From UBA4733 sp036734945 (GTDB lineage Bacteria > Chloroflexota > UBA4733), in NCBI GenBank assembly GCA_036734945.1, contig DAIMXP010000003.1:1-64000 (forward strand): 64,000 nt of DNA, read 5' to 3'. Made by a program: the position numbers and the translations under genes. Positions within the stretch are counted from its first letter, which is position 1. Every line of letters starts with the position of its first letter. Shown piece after piece: positions 57,333-64,000 of the stretch. The notes beneath the pieces were generated by a model. That model was not told where the DNA came from, did not search any database, and worked only from the letters and a program-made list of their open reading frames with translations.

Positions 57333-58742
57333 ATGCAACGTTCCAATCGACGCTGGTTGGCGGCAGTGATCGCCGTTGCCCTGCTGGCGACTGGGCACGC
57401 CGTACCAACGGCCCACGCCGATGGCTGCTCGTTCGTCCTCGGCTTCGCCACGCTGGAGCAGATGATCCCGCAGCAGGTGGGGCAGTGCCGAGAGGAGGAG
57501 CAGCACAACCCGGCCAATGGCGACGGTTTGCAGCACACGAGCGGGGGACTGCTGGTCTGGCGCAAGTCCGATAACTGGACAGCCTTCACCGACGGCTACC
57601 ACACCTGGATCAACGGCCCTCACGGTCTGGAGGAACGGCTCAACACGCAGCGCTTCGCCTGGGAGGCCAACCCCGATGGGCTGCCGGTGGTGGCGGATGC
57701 GCCAGTGCCGCCGCAGCCGCTGCCGAACCCCGACCTGCACGCAATCCTCTTCGTCGATGGTCAGCACGGCTGGGCTGCCGGTAGCCAGCGCATCGTCGCT
57801 ACAATTGATGGCGGCGCGACGTGGACTACGCAATACACCGGCCCGGAAGTGTTCGCGCAACTCGACTTCCTGAACGCCGACGACGGCTGGGCGCTTGGTC
57901 AACATACGCTGCTACACACTGCTGACGGTGGTCAAACCTGGCTGCCGTTCGGCGAGCCACCACAGCCACTGGACCAGATGCACTTCCTCAGCCCCACCTC
58001 CGGCTACGGCGTGGCCGATGGCGCGCTCTACCGGACGGCCGATGCCGGAACCACCTGGCAGCCGCTGGCGACGCCGATCGCCGTTGGCGGCTTGTGCTTT
58101 GTGAGCGTGGACACTGGCTGGGTGGTGAACACGAGCCCCTTCCAGAGCAACGGCCGCCAGGCGCCTCCCCCGTCGCCAACGGCGCTCTATGCCACGACGG
58201 ACGCGGGAGCGAACTGGCGGCAGGTAGCGCTGCCAGCGGCGATGACGAGCGAGGGTGATCTCGGTCAACGACTGCAGTGTGCGCCACGCGGCGTGCTCTG
58301 GGACCTTTTCCTGGGCGGAGTCGGGGCCGGCAACCAGTTCTACGCGCTGTATCGGGGTTCGGCAAGCGGCGCTCCCTGGCAACTCCTCACGGGGCACGAG
58401 CTCAGCGGCGGTCTTGGCCCGGACCCCGGCTCCTATGCCGGCGCCCTGTCCGTCGTGGATGCCGACGCCGCCTACCTTACCGGCGTGTGTTTCGCCTGCT
58501 ATCCACCGTCGCCGACAACACCACCGGCAGTCGCCATTGGCGGCACCACCGACGCCGGCCATACCTGGCACGTCTTCCCGGTCCCCGGACTGCCGCCAAC
58601 GACGAACGACATCGCCTTCATCAGCAGCAACCAGGGATGGCTGGTGGCGGAAGGCAGTGCGGTGCGCCCATCGCAGATATTGGTCACGGTTGACGGCGGA
58701 CGGACGTGGACTCAGCAGTTTGTGCTCTCGTCGTCTCCCTGA
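57333..58742 (+). CDS. Secreted protein with FTDGYHTWINGP domain and Ycf48-like repeats
   Basis: 469 residues from ATG 57333 with AGGAGG upstream. It starts with a signal peptide (WLAAVIAVALLATGHAV), then the domain CSFVLGFATLEQMIPQQV to NTQRFAWEANPDG shared with the protein at 47498-48310, and then BNR/Ycf48-type repeats with typical GWAAG, GATWTTQ, GGQTWLPF, GTTWQPL and GRTWTQQF motifs that form a beta-propeller. It is probably extracellular. The combination suggests a scaffold or sensor domain on the cell surface. Function unknown. Confidence 0.75.
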   Translation: MQRSNRRWLAAVIAVALLATGHAVPTAHADGCSFVLGFATLEQMIPQQVGQCREEEQHNPANGDGLQHTSGGLLVWRKSDNWTAFTDGYHTWINGPHGLEERLNTQRFAWEANPDGLPVVADAPVPPQPLPNPDLHAILFVDGQHGWAAGSQRIVATIDGGATWTTQYTGPEVFAQLDFLNADDGWALGQHTLLHTADGGQTWLPFGEPPQPLDQMHFLSPTSGYGVADGALYRTADAGTTWQPLATPIAVGGLCFVSVDTGWVVNTSPFQSNGRQAPPPSPTALYATTDAGANWRQVALPAAMTSEGDLGQRLQCAPRGVLWDLFLGGVGAGNQFYALYRGSASGAPWQLLTGHELSGGLGPDPGSYAGALSVVDADAAYLTGVCFACYPPSPTTPPAVAIGGTTDAGHTWHVFPVPGLPPTTNDIAFISSNQGWLVAEGSAVRPSQILVTVDGGRTWTQQFVLSSSP

Positions 58743-58827
58743 TACTATGGCGCGCCGCGCTGACCAGGCGATCATCGAATGTCAGCAAACGACTACTGGT
58801 CTATGGCGAGTGCCACCATCGTCCCGC

Positions 58828-59499
58828 CTAATCCGGCACCAGCGCGTGATAAATCATCTGTGCTGCCGCCTGAATGACAGGCCCCAACTGCTCGTCCGTG
58901 CGTTGCGGCAGAAGACTGCGCAGTTGCATGGCCAGGAGCAGGATCGTCACCGCGGTGGCCGCGGCGTCGAGGTCGGGCCGCAGCAGCCCGCTCAGTCGGC
59001 CCTGCTCGATGTTGGCGGCCAACTCCTGGCAGAGCAGGTCGAACTGCTGCTGCTCGATCAACGCCAGCTCCGGCCGGCGCAGCAGCAACTCCTGGCGCGC
59101 CCGCCGCAGGCCGCTGAAGTGGCGAGCACTGACCAGAAAGGCGCTGAGCCGCTGCTCCAACTCGGCAACACTGAGCGGCGCCGACCGCACATCGCCCAGG
59201 TTGAGGCGGATCTCCGCTAACCGCTCCTGCGTCAAGTCCAGCAGGATCTGCTCCTTGGAGCGAAAGTAGCGGTAAAAGATGCCCACACTCACCCCAGCAT
59301 GTCCAGCAATCGCATCGATCGTCGTCGCCTCGAAGCCGCGCTCGTCGAAGAGGGCGAGCGCCGCCGCCAGCAACTGCTCCTGCTTGGCGCGACTGCGCGC
59401 CTGGCGCGGCATACGCGGCAGGTCGAACGGGTCGTCTGATTCCGGCGGGCGATGCGGCGGCGGTGACTGAGGTTCAGCGCGCGGCGCCGAGCGAGTCAT
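58828..59499 (-). CDS. TetR-family transcriptional regulator
   Basis: 223 residues from ATG 59499. After a Pro-rich N-terminus, the DNA-binding domain (KQEQLLAAALALFDERGFEA, TIDAIAGHAGVSVGIFYRYF) is typical of TetR. A ligand-binding helical domain follows. It lies 56 nt downstream of the P450 gene on the same strand, so it is probably in the same operon and may control it. Confidence 0.8.
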   Translation of the reverse strand: MTRSAPRAEPQSPPPHRPPESDDPFDLPRMPRQARSRAKQEQLLAAALALFDERGFEATTIDAIAGHAGVSVGIFYRYFRSKEQILLDLTQERLAEIRLNLGDVRSAPLSVAELEQRLSAFLVSARHFSGLRRARQELLLRRPELALIEQQQFDLLCQELAANIEQGRLSGLLRPDLDAAATAVTILLLAMQLRSLLPQRTDEQLGPVIQAAAQMIYHALVPD

Positions 59500-59555
59500 T
59501 ACGAACACTGCACCTTCAGCCGGGTGGCGCCACGACCGACGTTCATCTCCCGCTG

Positions 59556-60944
59556 CTACACCGGAGCCGGTTGGGCCGGGAGCTGCGCATCCGGCTGGGG
59601 TCGCTCAGCCACCGGCGCAGGGTCCAGAATCATCTGCAGGCCATGCTTCAGGCGCAAGGTCACGCGCGGCGCCGGCACGACCGGCCAGCCCTGCGCCAGA
59701 CGGGGCACGTACCGTTGCAGGATGGTGGCGAGCAGCAGCCGCATCTCCAGTTGGGCGAAGGGCATGCCGATGCACATGCGCGGCCCGCCGCCAAAGGGGA
59801 AATAGGCGCCTGGCGGCGGCTTCTGCCCGGTTGCCGGGTCCCAGCGCTCCGGTCGGAAGGCGTCCGGATCGCCCCAGACATCCGGCAGGTGGTGAATGAC
59901 CCACTGGCTGAAGAGCACACGCGTGCCGGCGGGGAAGTGGTAGCCCTCCAGGTCAAACGCTTCGCTGGAACGCCGGCCAATCGTCCAGGCGGGCGGGTAG
60001 ATGCGCATGGACTCGTTCAGCACCCAGTCCAGATAGGGCAGCCCTGGCAAGTCTTCCAGTGCCGGCGGCCGTCCGGCCAGCGCGGACTGCAACTCGGCCA
60101 GCAGTTTCTCGCGCTGCACGGGATTCCGGTCCAGGAGGTAGAACGTCCAGGAGAGGGCATTGGAGGTGGTCTCGTGGCCGGCGGCAATCAGGGTCATGGC
60201 CTGGTCGCGCACCTGCTCGTCCGTCATCGCGCTGCCCTCCTCGTCCTGGCTCTGCAGCAGCATCGAGAGCACGTCACCGGCATCGCGGCCATCCGCCCGG
60301 CGTTCAGCGATCAGACGGTAGACGAAGGCATCCAGGGTAGCCCTGGCCGCCAGGAAGCGCCGGTAGGCAGTGAAGGGCAGATTGAGCTTTACCTGAGGCA
60401 AGAAGAGCGGCCGGCGACTCTCGATGGCGGCGGTGAAGGCTTCGCTCAAGCCGGCGCTCTGGGTCTGCAGGTCAACGTTGAAGAGCGCCTTGACGACGAT
60501 ACGCAAGGTCAGCTCCTGCAGGGAGCGCGCCACATCCACCTGCGTGCCTGGTCGCCATCGTGCCAGCATCTGCCGGGTCTGCTCCACCATGATCGCGGCG
60601 TAGCCCTCCACCCGCCGCCGGTGGAAGGCCGGCTGCACCTGGCGGCGCTGCTGACGGTGCGCCTCGCCATCGGTGGTGAGCAAACCCTCCCCCAGAAGGC
60701 GGCGCATTTCCACCCGGCCGCTGCCGCTGGTGAAGCTCCGTGCCTGTTCCACCAGAAAAAAGTGCGCCGCCTCCGGGCGAAAGAACAGCACGATCGTCCG
60801 CCCGGCGAGGTGCACGGTAGCGACGTTGCCATACTGCTCTTGCGTCCGGCGCAGGAAGGCCAGCGGATTGCGCCGCATCTGCAACAGGCTGCCAATGACG
60901 GGTAAGCCGCGTGTGCCCGGCGGCAGAATCGACGTTTCAGGCAT
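59556..60944 (-). CDS. Cytochrome P450
   Basis: 462 residues from ATG 60944 with AAGGAGG upstream. It has all family marks: I-helix AAGHETTS, the ExxR motif ESMRIYP, and the heme-binding FPFGGGPRMCIGMPFAQLE with the Cys ligand. The N-terminus is soluble-type without a membrane anchor. The substrate is not evident; the neighbour regulator suggests inducible expression. Redox partners are not in the window. Confidence 0.85.
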   Translation of the reverse strand: MPETSILPPGTRGLPVIGSLLQMRRNPLAFLRRTQEQYGNVATVHLAGRTIVLFFRPEAAHFFLVEQARSFTSGSGRVEMRRLLGEGLLTTDGEAHRQQRRQVQPAFHRRRVEGYAAIMVEQTRQMLARWRPGTQVDVARSLQELTLRIVVKALFNVDLQTQSAGLSEAFTAAIESRRPLFLPQVKLNLPFTAYRRFLAARATLDAFVYRLIAERRADGRDAGDVLSMLLQSQDEEGSAMTDEQVRDQAMTLIAAGHETTSNALSWTFYLLDRNPVQREKLLAELQSALAGRPPALEDLPGLPYLDWVLNESMRIYPPAWTIGRRSSEAFDLEGYHFPAGTRVLFSQWVIHHLPDVWGDPDAFRPERWDPATGQKPPPGAYFPFGGGPRMCIGMPFAQLEMRLLLATILQRYVPRLAQGWPVVPAPRVTLRLKHGLQMILDPAPVAERPQPDAQLPAQPAPV

Positions 60945-61035
60945 GCAGTCATTCCTCCTTGAGTTCAGCTAGAGCGGGCCAGAATTGACGCGACCCCTGC
61001 GCCCGCCTGCGCTGTTCTGGCCGGACACAAAAAGA

Positions 61036-61053
61036 GAACGTAGAGTATCGTTC
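61036..61053. promoter_or_regulatory. Candidate operator upstream of the P450-TetR operon
   Basis: GAACGTAGAGTATCGTTC contains 5-bp arms (GAACG and CGTTC) around an 8-bp spacer. It lies about 90 bp before the P450 start and is the only clear dyad there. It could be the site of the TetR regulator, but no test was possible. Confidence 0.3.
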
Positions 61054-61159
61054 ATGTTCTAGGATATTACGCTTTGAATCACGTGTCAAGTCGCAGCTGA
61101 TCGGGGAGTCCGCCGGTCTGGTGGCGGGGGAGGCCCCCGCCCAGTGATCGCCTGCCCCA

Positions 61160-62221
61160 TTACCTCCGCACCTGCCCCGTTGACTCCCGCACCACCAACC
61201 CGATATCCAGCATCCGGCAACTCGGCGGCTGCGCCGTCGCCCCATTCGCCGCTTCGGCGATGCGCTGCAGCAGGATCGCCAGCGCCGTTGCTGCCATGGC
61301 GTCGTAGGGCTGCGTCACGGTGGTGAGCGCCGGGACGGCATAGGCGGCGAGCGGCACGTCGTCGAAGCCGGTCACGGAGACGTCGTGCGGCACGCGCAGC
61401 CCGAGCGCGTGCAAGCCGGCCAGCGCGCCGACTGCCATGGCATCGTTGCTGCAACAAAGGGCGGTCGGTCGCTCCGGTAGACTCAGGAGCGCTCGCGCGG
61501 CGTTCCAGCCACCGGCGAAGTCGAAGCTACTTGGATACTGCCACGCCGGCTGGGGCTGCAGACCCGCTTCAGCTAACGCCAGCAGGCCGCCATCCAGCCG
61601 TTCCTGGGCGTGGGCCAGCCGCTGTGGGCCGTGAATGAAGCCGATGCGCCGGTGCCCCAGCGCCAGCAGGTGCCGCACTGCCAGCGCTCCGCCCTGGCGC
61701 GCGTCGGTGCGCACGCTGTCGCCGACCCAGTCGGGCGGCACGCGGTCCAGCGCCACCACGGGGATGCCGTCCAGCGTGGCAGGGACGTTGCCGCCGGGGG
61801 CATCAGCGGGGATGAGGATGATGCCGTCCACGCGCTGGTTGCGCAACGCTGCTAACTGGGTAGCCTCGCGCGCCACGTCCTCCTGGGAGTTGCAGAGCAG
61901 CAGGCTGTAGCCGTGTTCATCGGCTTGACGCTCCAGCCGCCGGGCCAGTTCGGCAAAGAAGAGGTTGGCGCTGTCGGGCAACACCAGACCCAGCATGTGC
62001 GTCTGGCGCACGCGCAGGCTGCGGGCGACATTGTCCGGGTGATAGCCCAGCTCGGCGATGGCTGCCAGTACGCGCGCCCGTGTCTCCGCCGCTACCGGAC
62101 GCGGTCCGTTATTGACGACATAGGACACCGTGGCCGAGGAGACACCAGCACGGGCGGCCACGTCGTCGCGCGTGGCGTGGCCGGGACGGGGCAGCGCGGA
62201 CCTGGTTACCGCATTCGCCAT
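61160..62221 (-). CDS. LacI-family transcriptional regulator
   Basis: 353 residues from ATG 62221. The HTH (TRDDVAARAGVSSATVSYVV, then NVARSLRVRQTHMLG) is followed by a periplasmic-binding-protein-like domain (GIILIPADAPGG, TGFDDVPLAAYAVPALTTV). It binds an effector, probably a sugar or inositol. It lies divergently to the inositol-phosphate synthase gene across 73 bp. Confidence 0.85.
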   Translation of the reverse strand: MANAVTRSALPRPGHATRDDVAARAGVSSATVSYVVNNGPRPVAAETRARVLAAIAELGYHPDNVARSLRVRQTHMLGLVLPDSANLFFAELARRLERQADEHGYSLLLCNSQEDVAREATQLAALRNQRVDGIILIPADAPGGNVPATLDGIPVVALDRVPPDWVGDSVRTDARQGGALAVRHLLALGHRRIGFIHGPQRLAHAQERLDGGLLALAEAGLQPQPAWQYPSSFDFAGGWNAARALLSLPERPTALCCSNDAMAVGALAGLHALGLRVPHDVSVTGFDDVPLAAYAVPALTTVTQPYDAMAATALAILLQRIAEAANGATAQPPSCRMLDIGLVVRESTGQVRR

Positions 62222-62257
62222 GCTTGACGTGTCACCCTCTCTGTGGGTACCATCCCT

Positions 62258-62275
62258 CATCTACACGAGTAGATG
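62258..62275. promoter_or_regulatory. Candidate LacI operator before inositol-phosphate synthase
   Basis: CATCTACACGAGTAGATG is a perfect inverted repeat with 7-bp arms and a 4-bp centre. It sits between the divergent LacI gene and the synthase, 20 bp before the synthase start. Its position would let a regulator block the synthase promoter or its transcript. Confidence 0.45.
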
Positions 62276-62294
62276 CAAGAGGAGACGACCACCC

Positions 62295-63383
62295 GTGACT
62301 GCCAACCCCGTTCGCGTTGCCATCGTTGGCGTCGGCAACTGCGCTTCCTCCCTGGTCCAGGGGGTCCACTACTATCGCGACACCGCCGATGACGCGCGCG
62401 TGCCGGGCCTGATGCACGTCCGCCTGGGTGACTACCACGTGCGCGACATTGAGTTCGTGGCAGCCTTCGACGTCAACGACCAGAAGGTCGGCAAAGACCT
62501 CGGCGACGCCATCTACGCGGCCCCAAACAACACCTACCGATTTTGCGACGTGCCCCGCCTCGGCGTGCCGGTGCATTGTGGCCCCACCTACGACGGCATC
62601 GGTCGCTACACCCGCGACCTGATCCACGTCACCGGCACAGCGCCGGCCGATGTCGCCGCTATCCTGCGCGCCACGCGGGCCGACGTCCTGGTGAACTACC
62701 TGCCCGTCGGCAGCGAACAGGCCACCCGCTGGTATATGGAGCAGGCGCTGCAAGCCGGCGTCGGCGTCGTCAACTGCATCCCCGTCTTCATCGCCGGCAC
62801 GCCGGAGTGGCGCCGGCGCTTCGAGGCCGCCGGGCTGCCGATCATCGGCGACGACATCAAGAGCCAGGTTGGCGCCACCATCACTCACCGCGTCCTGACC
62901 CGGCTCTTCCAGGATCGCGGTGTCCAACTGGAGCGCACCAGCCAGCTCAACGTCGGCGGCAACACCGACTTCCTGAACATGCTGGAGCGCGACCGCCTGC
63001 AATCGAAGAAGCAGTCCAAGACGCAGGCCGTCACCTCTCAGTTGGACGAGCCGATGGACCCCGACAACGTCTACATCGGCCCCTCCGACTACGTGCCCTG
63101 GCTGACCGACCGCAAGTGGGCCTACATCACGATGCAAGGCCGCACCTTCGGTGACGTGCCGCTCAACCTGGAACTGAAGCTGGAAGTTTGGGACTCGCCC
63201 AACTCCGCCGGCATCGTCATCGACGCCGTGCGCTGCATCAAGACCGCCCGCGACCGCGGCATCGCCGGCGCCTTGGAAGGCCCCTCCGCCTACTTCATGA
63301 AGTCGCCGGCCGTGCAGTACCACGACGACGTAGCCCGCGACATGGTGGAGCGCTTCATCGTGGAAGCGCCGGTGCTGGCATAG
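62295..63383 (+). CDS. ino1: Inositol-3-phosphate synthase
   Basis: 362 residues from GTG 62295 with AAGAGGAGA upstream. The NAD-binding GVGNCASSLVQG, then IGDDIKSQVGATITHRV and NVGGNTDFLNML are signatures of the actinobacterial/archaeal type of the enzyme, which converts glucose 6-phosphate into inositol 3-phosphate with NAD. Inositol would serve in phosphoinositides or solutes. The gene is controlled presumably by the divergent LacI-type gene. Confidence 0.85.
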   Translation: MTANPVRVAIVGVGNCASSLVQGVHYYRDTADDARVPGLMHVRLGDYHVRDIEFVAAFDVNDQKVGKDLGDAIYAAPNNTYRFCDVPRLGVPVHCGPTYDGIGRYTRDLIHVTGTAPADVAAILRATRADVLVNYLPVGSEQATRWYMEQALQAGVGVVNCIPVFIAGTPEWRRRFEAAGLPIIGDDIKSQVGATITHRVLTRLFQDRGVQLERTSQLNVGGNTDFLNMLERDRLQSKKQSKTQAVTSQLDEPMDPDNVYIGPSDYVPWLTDRKWAYITMQGRTFGDVPLNLELKLEVWDSPNSAGIVIDAVRCIKTARDRGIAGALEGPSAYFMKSPAVQYHDDVARDMVERFIVEAPVLA

Positions 63384-63393
63384 ACCATAGCCC

Positions 63394-63951
63394 CTACCGA
63401 AACAACTCCGAGACGGCGATCGTGATGGTGGGGAACAGCGGGCAAACGATCTGCTCGCCCGCTACCCTCACCTGCGGCTGCGCGGGATAGCGACCGTCCG
63501 GCAGCGTGTACTCGGCGACCGACTCTTTATCGGGATCAACGATCCAGTAATAGGGCGCCCCAAAACGCTCATAGATGCCCAGCTTACCTTTGCGCCCCCG
63601 GCCCCGGTCAATGCCGGCAGTACGCTTGGAAAGGATCTCCACCATGAGATCGGGCACGCCCTCAATGCGCTCGTCCCCGACGATCAAGCTGCGGCCGGTC
63701 CGCACGAATAGCAAATCGGGTTGCACGGTGTTGAACTGGTCCAGTATCACGTCGAATGGAGCGTCAAAGACTTCGCCGTAGCCGGCCAGTTCGGCCAGGT
63801 AGAGCACATACCCCAGCCGCTTCGAGGCGCGCTGATGAGGGGTAAAGGGCGACGCTGCCACGATCAACTCCCCGTCCAACAACTCGTAGCGGGTACCGTC
63901 ATCCGGCAACGCCAACACATCCGCGAAGGTGAGCTTCAACGCAACCGCCAT
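63394..63951 (-). CDS. Uma2-family protein
   Basis: 185 residues from ATG 63951. It has the family blocks FADVLALPDDGTRYELLDGE, LIVAASPFTPHQ, VQPDLLFVRTG, VPDLMVEILSKRTAGIDRGR and YERFGAPYYWIVDPDK. It is the third Uma2 gene in the window and lies convergent with the inositol synthase gene, 10 nt away. Confidence 0.8.
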   Translation of the reverse strand: MAVALKLTFADVLALPDDGTRYELLDGELIVAASPFTPHQRASKRLGYVLYLAELAGYGEVFDAPFDVILDQFNTVQPDLLFVRTGRSLIVGDERIEGVPDLMVEILSKRTAGIDRGRGRKGKLGIYERFGAPYYWIVDPDKESVAEYTLPDGRYPAQPQVRVAGEQIVCPLFPTITIAVSELFR

Positions 63952-64000
63952 TGTCGGTTCCTCCCGTGACTCTTCATCCCGATTATAGCTGCGGCGGGAG

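Overview
The window is GC-rich bacterial DNA with dense genes, many GTG/TTG starts, several Uma2-type genes, an MmeI-like restriction-methylase, a YVTN propeller lipoprotein, a GH5 enzyme, an actinobacterial/Chloroflexi-type inositol-phosphate synthase, and several families of large palindromic intergenic repeats. Together these suggest a member of the Chloroflexota or a similarly GC-rich soil or hot-environment lineage. This is inference from gene content; there is no rRNA or other phylogenetic marker in the window, and I saw no tRNA or CRISPR array.

Region 1 (1-18.9 kb) is accessory DNA. It holds a RelE/AbrB pair, a PIN toxin with its small antitoxin, a HigB/HigA-like pair, and two decayed copies of one CopG/BrnT-like toxin-antitoxin module. 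It also holds two short remnants of the C-terminus of a restriction-methylase whose intact copy lies at 15.3-18.0 kb. A membrane J-domain protein, a lipoprotein with a seven-blade YVTN propeller, uncharacterised genes, a 121-bp MITE-like element, a tiny basic protein with an HNH nuclease, and a Uma2 nuclease fill the rest.

Region 2 (19.0-39.0 kb) is a co-directional tailed-phage structural module: terminase, portal, two lysis-type enzymes, a protease-scaffold fusion, major capsid protein, a glycosidase-like protein, head-tail connectors, tail tube, tail chaperones, tape measure, baseplate and fibre proteins, then small membrane proteins and a perfect 18-bp-stem terminator. There is no integrase, repressor or replication gene. 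A GAAC-N4-GTTC (LexA-type) palindrome lies about 45 bp before the first gene. The most unusual signal is a family of 13 units at six gene junctions. Each unit is a tiny ORF, (A/G/T)TG-AGT-GCT-NNN-GTG-GCA-CAT, ending at or near a stop, and folds as a bulged hairpin whose variable fourth codon lies in the loop. Tandem units are chained by 1-nt or 4-nt stop/start overlaps, and every gene after a unit appears to start with GTG whereas unit-free neighbours start mostly with ATG.

Region 3 (39.0-64.0 kb) looks like host chromosome: a frameshifted GAF-GAF-PAS-HisKA sensor, a heterodimeric ABC exporter, a phosphotransferase, an operon of a GH5 enzyme and a secreted protein, a sulfatase, RecQ, a GNAT gene broken at a C7 run, an MFS transporter, a Gfo/Idh oxidoreductase, a secreted Ycf48-like repeat protein, a P450-TetR pair, and a LacI regulator divergent from inositol-phosphate synthase. 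Palindromic repeats are frequent here, and some resemble repeats inside the phage module, which suggests the phage DNA has been resident for a long time.
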